A DNA stretch of 64,000 nt, from contig CAMQGK010000607.1 in NCBI GenBank assembly GCA_947000775.1, forward strand, positions 139,001-203,000, given 5' to 3'. This DNA comes from Pterois miles (lineage: Eukaryota; Chordata; Actinopteri; Perciformes; Scorpaenidae). The notes below the pieces were generated by a model. That model searched no databases. It was given only the letters and a program-made list of their open reading frames with translations, and was not told the DNA's origin. Below, piece by piece: positions 1 through 11,635 of the stretch. The first letter of the stretch is position 1. Each line of letters opens with the position of its first letter. Position numbers and translations under genes: made by a program.

Positions 1-475
1 TTGGAAAAATCTCATAGTATAGTATGTTGAAAATTTTGAAGCATGAAGATTTTTGAAAAAAGTCATAGTATAGTATGTCGAAAAATTTCATGAAAAAAAT
101 TATAGTATAGTATGTCAAAAAATTTCATGGAAAAAAAGTCATAATATAGTATGTTGGAAAATTTCTTGAAAAAAGTGATAGTATAGTATGTTGAAAAATT
201 TCTTGAAAAAAGTCATAGTACAGTATGTCGAAAAATTTAATGAAAAAAAGTGATAGTATAGTATGTCGAAAAATTTCATGAAAAAAATTATAGTAAAGTA
301 TGTCAAAAAAATTTCACGAAAAAAGTTATAGTACAGTATGTTGAAAAATTTCTTGAAAAAAGTCATAGTATAGTATGTCGAAAAATTTCTTGAAAAAAAT
401 TATAGTAAAGTATGTCAAAAAAATTTCACGAAAAAAGTCATAGTATTGTATGTTGAAAAATTTTTTGAAAAGTGA
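1..475 (+). repeat. Satellite array, ~37-bp monomers, divergent left segment
   Basis: Head-to-tail monomers of 36-39 bp, each carrying a GTCATAGTATAGTATG-like block followed by TCG or TTG, an A5 run, TTTC and then ATG or TTG plus an A run. Neighbouring units differ by several substitutions, for example GTTATAGTAAAGTATG and GTCATAGTACAGTATG, so this end is less homogenised than the right half. No gene is visible. A minus-strand open frame over 139-366 is a repetitive F/Y/M/K peptide produced by the monomer and is not a gene. Confidence 0.95.
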
Positions 476-487
476 GGGGGGCGGCAG

Positions 488-496
488 TAGCTCATT
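488..496 (+). promoter_or_regulatory. Pol III A box of SINE copy 1 (degenerate)
   Basis: TAGCTCATT lies where the tRNA-type A box is expected (consensus TRGCNNAGY). The A-G step of the consensus is changed to A-T, whereas the second SINE copy has the canonical form. The box is probably weakened. Confidence 0.7.
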
Positions 497-531
497 CTGT
501 AGGGAGTTGGCTTGGGAACCGGAGGGTCACC

Positions 532-542
532 GGTTCAAGTCC
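532..542 (+). promoter_or_regulatory. Pol III B box of SINE copy 1
   Basis: GGTTCAAGTCC matches the tRNA B-box consensus GGTTCRANNCC exactly. It starts 44 bp after the A box starts, a normal internal-promoter spacing. It corresponds to the T-arm of the ancestral tRNA. Confidence 0.85.
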
Positions 543-794
543 CGACATGGACCAAGAACTGAGTGTGAACTGGTAGCTGGAGAGGTGCCAGTTTACCTCT
601 TGGGCACTGCTGAGGTGCCCCTGAGCAAGGCACCAAACCCCCAACTGCTCGGGGCGCTTGTCAGGAGCAGCCCTGTCACTCTGACATCTCTCCAATTGTT
701 GCATGTATATGGTCCTGTTTGTGCATGTGTGTGTCTAAGTTAACAATAGAGTGAAAAAATTGAATTTCCCCTAGCGGGACTAATAAAGGAATAT

Positions 795-817
795 CTTCTT
801 CTTCTTCTTCTTCTTCT
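795..817 (+). repeat. CTT microsatellite tail of SINE copy 1
   Basis: About seven CTT units close the SINE immediately before the satellite resumes with AAAAAAGTCATAG. Simple-repeat 3' tails are usual for SINEs of this type and are prone to length change. Confidence 0.9.
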
Positions 818-1470
818 AAAAAAGTCATAGTAAAGTATGTCGAAATATTTCACGGGGAAAAAAAATCATACTATAGTATGTGGAAAAATTTCTTCGAAAA
901 AACCTCAGTATAGTATGTCTAAAAATTTCATGAAAAAAGTCATAGTATAGTTTGTTGAAAAATTTCATGACAAAAAGTCATAGTATAGTATGTTGAAAAA
1001 TTTAATGGGGAAAAAATCATAGTTTAGTATGTCGAAAAATGTCATGGAAAAAACCTCATAGTATAGTATGTCGAAAAATTTCTTGAAAAAAGTCATAGTA
1101 TAGCAAATTGAAAAATTTCTTGAAAAATGTCATATTATAGTATGTTGAAAAAATTCATGGAAAAAAGTGATAGTATAGTATGTTGAAAAATTTCCAGAAA
1201 AAAGTCATAGTATAGTATGTTGAAAAAATTCTTGAAAAAATTCATAGTATAGTATGTCAAAAAATTTAATGAAAAAAAGTCATAGTATAGTATGTTGAAA
1301 AATTTCATGGAGAAAAAATCATACTATAGTATGTCGAAAAATTTCCAGAAAAAAGTCATAGCATAGTATGTTGAAAAAATTCTTGGAAAAAACCTCATAA
1401 TATAGCTTTTCGAAAAATTTCTTGAAAAAAGTCATAGTATAGGATATTGAAAAATTTCTTGAAATTTCTT
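818..1470 (+). repeat. Satellite array between the two SINEs
   Basis: Roughly 18 divergent monomers of the same family, in the same orientation as the flanking array. Some carry GGGGAAAAAA or ACCTCAGTATAG variants. A perfect 14-bp palindrome, CATACTATAGTATG, occurs at 867-880 and 1320-1333, created by a single G-to-C change in the usual CATAGTATAGTATG. No gene is visible. Confidence 0.95.
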
Positions 1471-1482
1471 GGGGGGCGGCAG

Positions 1483-1491
1483 TAGCTCAGT
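1483..1491 (+). promoter_or_regulatory. Pol III A box of SINE copy 2
   Basis: TAGCTCAGT is a perfect match to the tRNA A-box consensus TRGCNNAGY, near the start of the SINE. Confidence 0.85.
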
Positions 1492-1526
1492 CTGTAGGGA
1501 GTTGGCTTGGGAACCGGAGGGTCACC

Positions 1527-1537
1527 GGTTCAAGTCC
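1527..1537 (+). promoter_or_regulatory. Pol III B box of SINE copy 2
   Basis: GGTTCAAGTCC is identical to the B box of copy 1 and matches the tRNA consensus. Both promoter boxes being intact makes copy 2 the less decayed promoter of the pair. Confidence 0.85.
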
Positions 1538-1797
1538 TGCCATGGAGCAAGAACTGAGTGTGAACTGGTAGCTGGAGAGGTGCCAGTTTACCTCTTGGGC
1601 ACTGCCGAGGTGCCCCTGAGCAAGGCACCAAACCCCCAACTGCTCGGGGCGCTTGTCAGGAGCAGCCCCCTCACTCTGACATCTCTCCATTGTTGCATGT
1701 TTGTGCATGTGTGTGTTTGGGTCTGCATGTACCGTGTAGTTGAGTTAACAACAGAGTGTAAAAATTGAATTTCCCCTAGTGGGACTAATAAAGGACT

Positions 1798-1819
1798 ATT
1801 CTTCTTCTTCTTCTTCTTC
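1798..1819 (+). repeat. CTT microsatellite tail of SINE copy 2
   Basis: A run of CTT units follows AATAAAGGACTATT and ends directly at AAAAAAGTCATAG of the satellite. Confidence 0.88.
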
Positions 1820-4800
1820 AAAAAAGTCATAGTATTGTATGTCGAAACTTTTTATGAATAAAATCATAGTATAGTATGTTGAAAAATTTCATGAAAAAAG
1901 TTATGGTATAGTATGTCAAAAAATTTCATGGAGAAAAAGTCATAGTATAGCATTTTGAAAAATTTCATGAAAAAAAGTCATAGTAAACTAAGTTGAAAAA
2001 TTTCTTCAAAAAAGTCGTAATATAGTATGTTAAAAATTTCTTGAAAAATTCATTGAATGGTATGTCAAAAAATTTCATGAAAAAGTCATAGTATAGTATG
2101 TCCAAAAATATCTTGAAAAAAGTTATAGTATAGTATGTCGATAAATTTCATGAAAAAAAGTCATATTATAGTATATCCAAAAATTTCCTGAAAACTTGAT
2201 AGTATAGTATGTTGAAAAAATTTCATGAAAAAAAGTCATAGTATAGTATGTTAAGAAATTTCTTGAAAAATTCATTGTATTGTTTTTCGAAAAATTTCAT
2301 GAAAAAAAGTCATAGTATAGGATTTCGAAAAATTTCTTGGGACAATTGATAGTATAATATGTCGAAAAATTTCATGGAGAAAGAGTCATAATAGAGTATG
2401 TTTAAAAACTTTCTTTAAAAAAGTCATAGTATAGTATGTTGAAAAATTTCTTGAAAAAACTCATAGTATAGTATGGCGAAAAATTTTATGTTAAAAGTCA
2501 TCGTATAGTATGTTGAAAAATTTCTTGAAAAAATTAATAGTATAGTATGTCGAAAAATTTAATGAAATAAAGTCATAGTATAGTATGTTGAAAAATTTCA
2601 TGGAGAAAAAATCATACTATAGTATATCCAAAAATTTCCCAAAAACTTGATAGTATAGTATGTTGAAAAAATTTCATGAAAAAAGTCATAGTATAGTATG
2701 TTAAGAAATTTCTTGAAAAATTCATTGTATTGTATGTCGAAAAATTTCTTGTGAAAATTCATAGTATAGTATGTCGAAAAATTTCATGAAAAAAAAGTCA
2801 TAGTATAGTATGTTGATAAATTTCATGAAAAAAGTCAGTACAGTATGTCGAAAAATTTCATTAAAAAAAGTCTTAGTATAGTATGTCAAAAGATTTCCTG
2901 GAGAAAAAGTCATAGAATAGCATATTGTAAAATTTCTTGAAAAAAAGTCATAGTAAAGAATGCCGAAAAATTTCCTGCAGAAAAAGTCATATTATAGTAT
3001 TTCGACAAACTTCATGTTAAAAGTCATAGTTTAGTACGTTGAAAAGTTTTATGAAAAAAGTCACAGTATAGTATGTCGAAAAAGTTCATGAAAAAAGTCA
3101 TAGTATAGTAAGTTGAAAAATTTCTCGAAATAGAGTCAGAGTAAAGTAAGTTTAAAAATTACGTGAAAAAAGTCATAGTGTAGAATGTCGAAAAATTTCA
3201 TGAAAAAGTCATAGTATAGTGTGTTAAAAAATTTCGTGAAAAATTCATTGTATTGGATGTCGATAAATTTCATGAAAAAAGTCATATTATAGAATACCCA
3301 AACATTTCCTGAAAACTTGATAGTGTAGTATGTTGAAAAAATTTCATGAAAAAAAGTCATAGTATAGTATGTCGACAAATTTCATGTTAAAAGTCATAGT
3401 AAAGCATGTTGAGTAATTTTAGGAAAAGTCATAGACTAGTATGTTGAAAAATTTCTTGAAAAAAAATTCATTGTATAGTAAGTTGAAAAATTTCTCAAAA
3501 TAAAGTCATAGTAAAGTAAGTTGAAAAATTTCTTGAAAAAAGTCATACTATATTATGCCCAAAAATTTATTGAAAAAAGTCACAGTATAGTATGTCGACA
3601 AATTTCATGAAAAAAAGACAGTATGATATGTCGAAAAATTTCTTGAAAAAAGTCATAGTTTAGCATGTTTAAAAATTACTTGAAAAAAGTCATAGCATAG
3701 TATTTAAAAAAAATTTTTGGAAAAAAAGTCATAGTTTAGCATGTTTAAAAATTACTTGAAAAAAGTCATAGTATAGCATGTTTAAAAATTTCTTGAAAAA
3801 AGTCATTATGTAGTATTTAAAAAATTTCATGATTTAAATTATAGTATAGTATGTCAAAAAATTTCATGAATGAAATTATAGTATAGTATGTCAAAAAATT
3901 TCATGAATGAAATTATAGTATAGTATGTCAAAAATTTCATGAATGAAATTATAGTATAGAATGTCGAAAAATTTCATGAATGAAATTATAGTATAATATG
4001 TTGAAAAAATTCATGAAAAAGGTCATGGTATAGCATGTTTAAACATTTCATGTGGAAAAAGTCATAGTACAGCTTGTTTAAAAATTTCTTTAAAAAAGTC
4101 ATAGTATGGTATTACGAAAAATTTCTAGGAAAAAAAGTCATAGCATAGCATGTATAAAAATTTCTTGAAAAAAGTCATAGTATCGTATAGCGAAAAATTT
4201 CATGTGGAAAAAATCATAGTATAGTATCGAAATATTTCATGGGGAAAAAATCATATTATAGTATCGAAAAATTTCTTGAAAAACTTGATAGTGTAGTATC
4301 TTGAAAAAATTTCATGAAAAAAAGTCTTAGTATAGTGTGTCGAAAAATTTCATGAAAAAAGTGATAGTATAGTATGTTCAAAAATTTCTTGAAAAAAATC
4401 ATAATATAGTATTTCGAAAAAATTTCATGAAAAAAAGTCTTAGTATAGTATATCGAAAACTTTCATGAAAAAAAGTCAGTATAGTATGTTGAAAAAATTT
4501 CTTTAAAAAAGTCACAGTATAGTATGTTGAAAAAATTTCTTTAAGAAAGTCATAGTATAGTATGTCAAAAAAAATTTTGAAAAAAGTCGTAGTATAGTAT
4601 TTCGAAAAATTTCTTGGAAAAAAGTCATAGTGTAGTATGTCGAAAAATTTCTTTAAAAAAGTCATAGTATAGTATGTTGATAAATTTCATGAAAAAAGTC
4701 ATAGTATAGTATGTCGACAAATTTCCTGATAAAAGTCATAGCATAGTATGTCGATAAATTTCATGAAAAAAGTCATATTATAGCAAATCCAAAAATTTCC

Positions 4801-5220
4801 ATCAATAATTGATAGTATAGTATGTTGAATACATTTCATGAAAAAAAGTCATAGTATAGTATGTTGAAAAATTTCTTGCAAACAATTCATAGTATAGTGT
4901 GTTTTAAAATTTCATGAAAAAAGTCATAGTATAGTATGTCTTGAAATTTCATGTTAAAAGTCATGGCGTAGTATGTTGAAAAAGTTCTTGAAAAAAAGTC
5001 AGTATAGTATGTTGAAAAATTTCTTGCAAAAAAGTCACAGTATAGTATGTTGAAAAAATTTCATGATAAAAGTCATAGTATAGTATGTCGACAAATTTCA
5101 TGTTAAAAGTCATAGTATAGTATGTCGACAAATTTCATGATAAAAGTCATAGTATAGTATGTCGAAAAATTTCATGATAAAAGTCATAGTATAGTATGTC
5201 GACAAATTTCATGTTAAAAG
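1820..5220 (+). repeat. Divergent satellite array, no clear HOR
   Basis: About 90 monomers with many subtypes: TATCCAAAAATTTCC followed by TGAAAACTTGATAG; GTTTAAAAATTACTTG; GTCGACAAATTTCATG; and others. No long block is obviously repeated in tandem. Open frames on the minus strand (for example 2722-2913, 3136-3378 and 4399-4665) translate to permutations of the same F/Y/I/K-rich peptide and are by-products of the monomer. I see no gene or interspersed element here. Confidence 0.93.
3828..4015 (+). repeat. Local run of a GAATGAAATTATAG monomer subtype
   Basis: Five consecutive monomers share the private variant CATGAATGAAATTATAG (the first reads CATGATTTAAATTATAG) instead of CATGAAAAAAGTCATAG. 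A cluster of adjacent units with the same private variant indicates a recent local expansion by slippage or unequal exchange. Single copies of this subtype recur near 6480, 9668 and 12787 inside HOR A. Confidence 0.85.
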
Positions 5221-8200
5221 TCATAGTAAAGCATGTCGACAAATTTTAGGAAAAGTCATATAATAGCATGTCAATAAATTTCATGAAAAAAAGTCATAAT
5301 ATAGCATGTCGACAAATTTCATGAAAAAACGTCGTAGTATAGAATGTCGAAAAATTTCATGAAAAAAGTCATAGTAAAGTAAGTTGAAAAATTTCTTGAA
5401 AAAGTCGTAGTATAGTATGTTAAAAATTTTCTTGAAAAATTCATTGTATTATATGTCGAAAAATTTCATGAAAAAGTCATAGTATAGTATATCCAAAAAT
5501 TTATTGGAAAAAAGTTATAGTATAGTATGTCGATAAATTTCATGAAAAAAAAGTTATAGTATAGTATGTCAATAAATTTCATGAAAAAAAGTCATATTGT
5601 AGTATATCCAAAAATTTCCTGAAAACTTGATAGTGTAGTATGTTGAAAACATTTCTTGAAAAAAAGTCATAGTATAGTGTCCCGAAAAATTTCTTGAAAA
5701 AATTGATCGTATAATATGTCAAAAAATTTCTTGAAAAAAGTTATAGTATAGTATGTCAAAAAAGTTCATGAAAAAAGTTATAGTATAGTATGTCGAAAAA
5801 TTTCATGGGGAAAAAATCATAGTATAGTATCGAAAAATTTCATGGGGAAAAAATCATAGTATAGTATCGAAAAATTTCTTGAAAAACATGATAGTGTAGT
5901 ATGTTGAAAAAATTTCATGAAAAAAAGTCATAGTATGGTGTCCCAAAAATTTTTTTGAAGACAGTCATAGTATTGTATGTCGAAAAATTTCTTCAAAAAA
6001 AAAGTCATAGTATAGTATGTCATAAAATTTCATGGAGAAAAAGTCATAATATAGTATGTTGAAAAAATTTCTTTAAAAAAGTCATAGTATAGTATGTCAA
6101 AAAATTTCATGAAAAAAGTCATAGTATACTATGTCGACAAATTTCATGATAAAAGTCATAGTATAGCATGTCGACAAATTTCATGATAAAAGTCATAGTA
6201 TAGCATGTCGACAAATATCATGAAAAAAAGTCGTAGTATAGTATGTCGAAAAATTTCACGAAAAAAGTCATAGTATAGTATGTCGAAAAATTTCATGAAA
6301 AAAAGTCGTAGTATAGCATGTTTAAAAATTTCTTGAAAAAAGTCATAGTATCGTATGTCGAAAAATTTCACGAAACAAGTTCTAGTATTGTATCTCGAAA
6401 AATTTATGGGGAAAAAATCATAGTATAGTATCGAAAAATTTCTTGAAAAACATGATAGTGTAGTATGTCGAAAAATTTCATGAATGAAATTATAGTATAA
6501 TATGTTGAAAACTTACTCAAAATAAAGTCATAGTAAAGTAAGTTTGAAAATTTCTTGAGAAAAGTCGTAGTATAGTATGTTAAAAATTTCTTGAAAAATT
6601 GATTGTATTGTAGGCTGAAAAATTTCAGGAAAAAAAGTCATAGTATAGTATTTTGAAAACTTTCATGGGGAAAAAGTCATAGTATAGTATTTTAAAAAAT
6701 TCATGAAAAAGTCATAGTATAGTATGTTGAAAAATTTCATGGAGGAAAAATCATACTACAATATTTTGAAAAATTTCCTGAAAAAAAGTCAGTATAGTAT
6801 GTTGAAAAGTTTCTTGAAAAAAGTTAAAGTAAAGTATGTTGAAGAATTTCTTGAAAAGAAGTTATTGTATAGTACATTACAAAATTTCTTTAAAAAACGT
6901 AGTATGTCGAAATATTTCATGAAAAAAGTCAAAGTATAATTTGTCGAAAAATTACTTGGAAAAAAGTCAGTATAGTATGTCGAAAATTTTCATGAATAAA
7001 GTCATAGTATAATATGGTGAAAATTTTCTCGAAAAAAGTCATATTATAGTATGTCCAAAAATTTCCTGATAAAAGTCACAGTATAGTATGTTGAAAAATT
7101 TCTTGAAAAAAGTCATAGTATAGTACGTCGAAAAATTTCTTGGAAAGAAAGTCATAGTATAGTATGTCAAAAATTTCATCGGGAAAAAAATCATAGTATA
7201 GTATGTCAAAAAATTTCATGAATAAAATTATAGTATAATATGTTGAAAAATTTCATGAAAAAAGTCATGGTATAGTATGCCGAAAAATTTCATGAAAAAA
7301 GTCATGGTATAGTATGCCGAAAACTTTCATGAAAAAAGTCATGGTAGAGTATGCCGAAAAATTTCATGAAAAAAAGTCATAGTAAGTCGAAAAATTTCTT
7401 GAAAAAAAGTCATAATATAGTATGTCGAAAAATTTCCTGGAGTAAAAGTCATAATATTGTGTGTTGAAAAAATTCATGTAAAAAGTCATAATATAGAATT
7501 GTCGACAAATTTCATGTAAAAAGTCAAAGTATAGTATATTAAGAAATTTCTTGAAAAATTCATAGTATAGTATGTCGAAAAATTTCATGAAAAAAGTCAT
7601 AGTCTAGTATTTTGACAAATTTCATGATAAAAGTCATAGTATAGTATGTCGACAAATTCCATGTTGAAAGTCATAGTATAGTATGATGAAAAATTTCATG
7701 AAAAAAGTCAGTATGTCGAAATATTTCATGAAAAAAGTCATAGTATAGTATGTTTAAAAATTTCTTGAAAAAAGTCATTTTATAGTATTATGAAATATTT
7801 CTTAGAAAAAGTCATAGCATAGTTTGTTGAAAAATATCATGAAAAAAATCGTACTATAGTATGTCAAAAAATTTAATGAAAAAAAAGTCAGTATATTATG
7901 TCGAAAAATTTCATGAAACAAAGTCATAATATAGTATGTCCAAAAATTTCTTGAAAAAAAGTCATAGTATAGTATGTCGAAAAATTTCATAGGGAAATAA
8001 TCATAGCATAGTATGTCGAAAGATTTCTTGAAAAAAGTCAGAGTATAGTATGCCAAAAAATTACGTGAAAAAAAGTCATAGTATAGTAAGTCAAAAAATT
8101 ATTTGAAAGAAAGTCATAGTAAAGTATGTCAAAAAAAGTTTTTTGAAAAAAGTCATAGTATAGTACGTTGAAAAAATTCATGGAGAAAAAGTCAAGTATA

Positions 8201-8448
8201 GCATGTTTAAAAATTTATTGAAAAAAAAACAGTGTAGTATGTCAAGAAATTTCAGGAAAAAAGTTGTAGTATAATATGCCGAAAAATTTCATTATAAAAG
8301 TCATAGTATAGTAAGTCAAAAAATTTCATGTTAAAAGTCATAGTATAGGATATCGACAAATTTCATGATAAAAGTCATAGTATAGTATGTCGACAAATTT
8401 CATGATAAAAGTCATAGTATAGTATGTCGACAAATTTCATGTTAAAAG
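5221..8448 (+). repeat. HOR A, copy 1 (~3.23 kb)
   Basis: First of three head-to-tail copies of a long multi-monomer block. I phased copies at TCATAGTAAAGCATGTCGAC, seen at 5221, 8449 and 11636. Landmarks include GAATGAAATTATAG near 6482, CATACTACAATATTTTG near 6761, three GTCATGGTATAGTATGCCG-type units at about 7262-7350, and CAAAAAAAGTTTTTTG near 8128. Copy 1 is one monomer (~40 bp) longer than copy 2, with the difference near 6130-6240 where extra GTCGACAAATTTCATGAT units occur. The block contains no gene. Confidence 0.88.
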
Positions 8449-11400
8449 TCATAGTAAAGCATGTCGACAAATTTTAGGAAAAGTCATATTATAGCATGTC
8501 AATAAATTTCATGAAAAAAAAGTCATAATATAGCATGTCGACAAATTTCATGAAAAAACGTCGTAGGGTAGAATGTCGAAAAATTTCATGAAAAAAGTCA
8601 TAGTAAAGTAAGTTGAAAAATTTCTTGAAAAAGTCGTAGTATAGTATGTTAAAAAAATTCTTGAAAAATTCATTGTATTATATGTCGAAAAATTTCATGA
8701 AAAAGTCATAGTATAGTATATCCAAAAATTTATTGGAAAAAAGTTATAGTATAGTATGTCGATAAATTTCATGAAAAAAAAGTTATAGTATAGTATGTCA
8801 ATAAATTTCATGAAAAAAAGTCATATTGTAGTATATCCAAAAATTTCCTGAAAACTTGATAGTGTAGTATGTTGAAAACATTTCTTGAAAAAAAGTCATA
8901 GTATAGTGTCCCGAAAAATTTCTTGAAAAAATTGATCGTATAATATGACAAAAAATTTCTTGAAAAAAGTTATAGTATAGTATGTCGAAAAATTTCATGA
9001 AAAAAGTTATAGTATAGTATGTCGAAAAATTTCATGGGGAAAAAATCATAGTATAGTATCGAAAAATTTCATGGGGAAAAAATCATAGTATAGTATCGAA
9101 AAATTTCTTGAAAAACATGATAGTGTAGTATGTTGAAAAAAATTTCATGAAAAAAAGTCATAGTATGGTGTCCCAAAAATTTTTTTGAAGACAGTCATAG
9201 TATTGTATGTCGAAAAATTTCTTCAAAAAAAAAGTCATAGTATAGTATGTCATAAAATTTCATGGAGAAAAAGTCATAATATAGTATGTTGAAAAAATTT
9301 CTTTAAAAAAGTCATAGTATAGTATGTCAAAAAATTTCATGAAAAAAGTCATAGTATACTATGTCGACAAATTTCACGAAAAAAGCATAGTATAGTATGT
9401 AAAAAATTTCATGAAAAAAGTCATAGTATACTATGTCGAAAATTTCACGAAAAAAGTCATAGTATAGTATGTCGAAAAATTTATGAAAAAAAGTCGTAGT
9501 ATAGCATGTTTAAAAATTTCTTGAAAAAAGTCATAGTATCGTATGTCGAAAAATTTCACGAAAAAAGTTCTAGTATTGTATCTCGAAAAATTTATGGGGA
9601 AAAAATCATAGTATAGTATCGAAAAATTTCTTGAAAAACATGATAGTGTAGTATGTCGAAAAATTTCATGAATGAAATTATAGTATAATATGTTGAAAAC
9701 TTACTCAAAATAAAGTCATAGTAAAGTAAGTTTGAAAATTTCTTGAGAAAAGTCGTAGTATAGTATGTTAAAAATTTCTTGAAAAATTCATTGTATTGTA
9801 GGATGAAAAATTTCAGGAAAAAAAGTCATAGTATAGTATTTTGAAAACTTTCATGGGGAAAAAGTCATAGTATAGTATTTTAAAAAATTCATGAAAAAGT
9901 CATAGTATAGTATGTTGAAAAATTTCATGGAGAAAAAATCATACTACAATATTTTGAAAAATTTCCTGAAAAAAAGTCAGTATAGTATGTTGAAAAGTTT
10001 CTTGAAAAAAGTTATAGTAAAGTATGTTGAAGAATTTCTTGAAAAGAAGTTATTGTATAGTACATTACAAAATTTCTTTAAAAAACGTAGTATGTCGAAA
10101 TATTTCATGAAAAAAGTCAAAGTATAATTTGTCGAAAAATTACTTGGAAAAAAGTCAGTATAGTATGTCGAAAATTTTCATGAATAAAGTCATAGTATAA
10201 TATGGTGAAAATTTTCTCGAAAAAAGTCATATTATAGTATGTCCAAAAATTTCCTGATAAAAGTCACAGTATAGTATGTTGAAAAATTTCTTGAAAAAAG
10301 TCATAGTATAGTACGTCGAAAAATTTCTTGGAAAGAAAGTCATAGTATAGTATGTCAAAAATTTCATCGGGAAAAAAATCATAGTATAGTATGTCAAAAA
10401 ATTTCATGAATAAAATTATAGTATAATATGTTGAAAAATTTCATGAAAAAAGTCATGGTATAGTATGCCGAAAAATTTCATGAAAAAAGTCATGGTATAG
10501 TATGCCGAAAACTTTCATGAAAAAAGTCATGGTAGAGTATGCCGAAAAATTTCATGAAAAAAAGTCATAGTAAGTCGAAAAATTTCTTGAAAAAAAGTCA
10601 TAATATAGTATGTCGAAAAATTTCCTGGAGTAAAAGTCATAATATTGTGTGTTGAAAAAATTCATGTAAAAAGTCATAATATAGAATTGTCGACAAATTT
10701 CATGTAAAAAGTCAAAGTATAGTATATTAAGAAATTTCTTGAAAAATTCATAGTATAGTATGTCGAAAAATTTCATGAAAAAAGTCATAGTCTAGTATTT
10801 TGACAAATTTCATGATAAAAGTCATAGTATAGTATGTCGACAAATTCCATGTTGAAAGTCATAGTATAGTATGATGAAAAATTTCATGAAAAAAGTCAGT
10901 ATGTCGAAATATTTCATGAAAAAAGTCATAGTATAGTATGTTTAAAAATTTCTTGAAAAAAGTCATTTTATAGTATTATGAAATATTTCTTAGAAAAAGT
11001 CATAGCATAGTTTGTTGAAAAATATCATGAAAAAAATCGTACTATAGTATGTCAAAAAATTTAATGAAAAAAAAGTCAGTATATTATGTCGAAAAATTTC
11101 ATGAAACAAAGTCATAATATAGTATGTCCAAAAATTTCTTGAAAAAAGTCATAGTATAGTATGTCGAAAAATTTCATAGGGAAATAATCATAGCATAGTA
11201 TGTCGAAAGATTTCTTGAAAAAAGTCATAGTATAGTATGCCAAAAAATTACGTGAAAAAAAGTCATAGTATAGTAAGTCAAAAAATTATTTGAAAGAAAG
11301 TCATAGTAAAGTATGTCAAAAAAAGTTTTTTGAAAAAAGTCATAGTATAGTACGTTGAAAAAATTCATGGAGAAAAAGTCAAGTATAGCATGTTTAAAAA

Positions 11401-11635
11401 TTTATTGAAAAAAAAACAGTGTAGTATGTCAAGAAATTTCAGGAAAAAAGTTGTAGTATAATATGCCGAAAAATTTCATTATAAAAGTCATAGTATAGTA
11501 AGTCAAAAAATTTCATGTTAAAAGTCATAGTATAGGATATCGACAAATTTCATGATAAAAGTCATAGTATAGTATGTCGACAAATTTCATGATAAAAGTC
11601 ATAGTATAGTATGTCGACAAATTTCATGTTAAAAG
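8449..11635 (+). repeat. HOR A, copy 2 (~3.19 kb)
   Basis: Almost line-for-line the same as the preceding copy at an offset of 3188 bp, including all rare variants. Differences are isolated substitutions and small indels, e.g. a missing T in AAAAAAGCATAG near 9383 and a shortened ATGTAAAAAATTTC near 9400. The near identity points to a recent amplification. No gene is visible. Confidence 0.9.

Larger units (their letters stand above)
476..817 (+). mobile_element. tRNA-derived SINE, copy 1
   Basis: A GC-richer 342-bp island interrupts the satellite. It begins with a G run and GGCAGTAGCTC, has a tRNA-like head with A-box and B-box positions, a conserved body (GGTGCCAGTTTACCTC, CAAGGCACCAAACCCC, CTGCTCGGGGCGC) and a 3' tail with AATTTCCCCTAGCGGGA, then AATAAAGGA, then a CTT repeat. 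This architecture is typical of tRNA-derived SINEs of teleost fish, whose simple-repeat 3' tails are thought to borrow a partner LINE's reverse transcriptase (family knowledge). Flanking AAAAGT on both sides (about 468-473 and 820-825) may be a short target duplication, but the A-rich context makes this weak. The A box is mutated. SINEs do not encode protein, so open frames through it are incidental. Confidence 0.9.
1471..1819 (+). mobile_element. tRNA-derived SINE, copy 2
   Basis: A second copy of the same SINE family, about 349 bp, on the same strand and about 1 kb from the first. It has an intact A box, an intact B box, the same body motifs and a 3' end AATTTCCCCTAGTGGGA, AATAAAGGA and CTT repeat. 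It differs from copy 1 by scattered substitutions and by a rearranged TG-rich segment near 1690-1740 (extra GTGTGTTTGGGTCTGCATG). The left flank reads TTTCTTGAAATTTCTTG, an abnormal junction for the satellite, and I could not define a target duplication. Different flanks suggest independent insertion, but duplication of one insertion with the surrounding array is not excluded. Confidence 0.9.

Noticed and set aside
476..560. Possible functional tRNA gene at the SINE head
   Set aside because: A- and B-box-like motifs are present, but the segment continues into a SINE body and CTT tail. The first copy's A box is mutated, and I could not fold a complete cloverleaf with an aminoacyl stem.
450..1830. 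Open frames through the SINEs on both strands (up to 99 codons)
   Set aside because: SINEs are non-coding. The frames occur in both copies because the copies share sequence, they overlap on opposite strands, and they run into satellite or CTT repeat.
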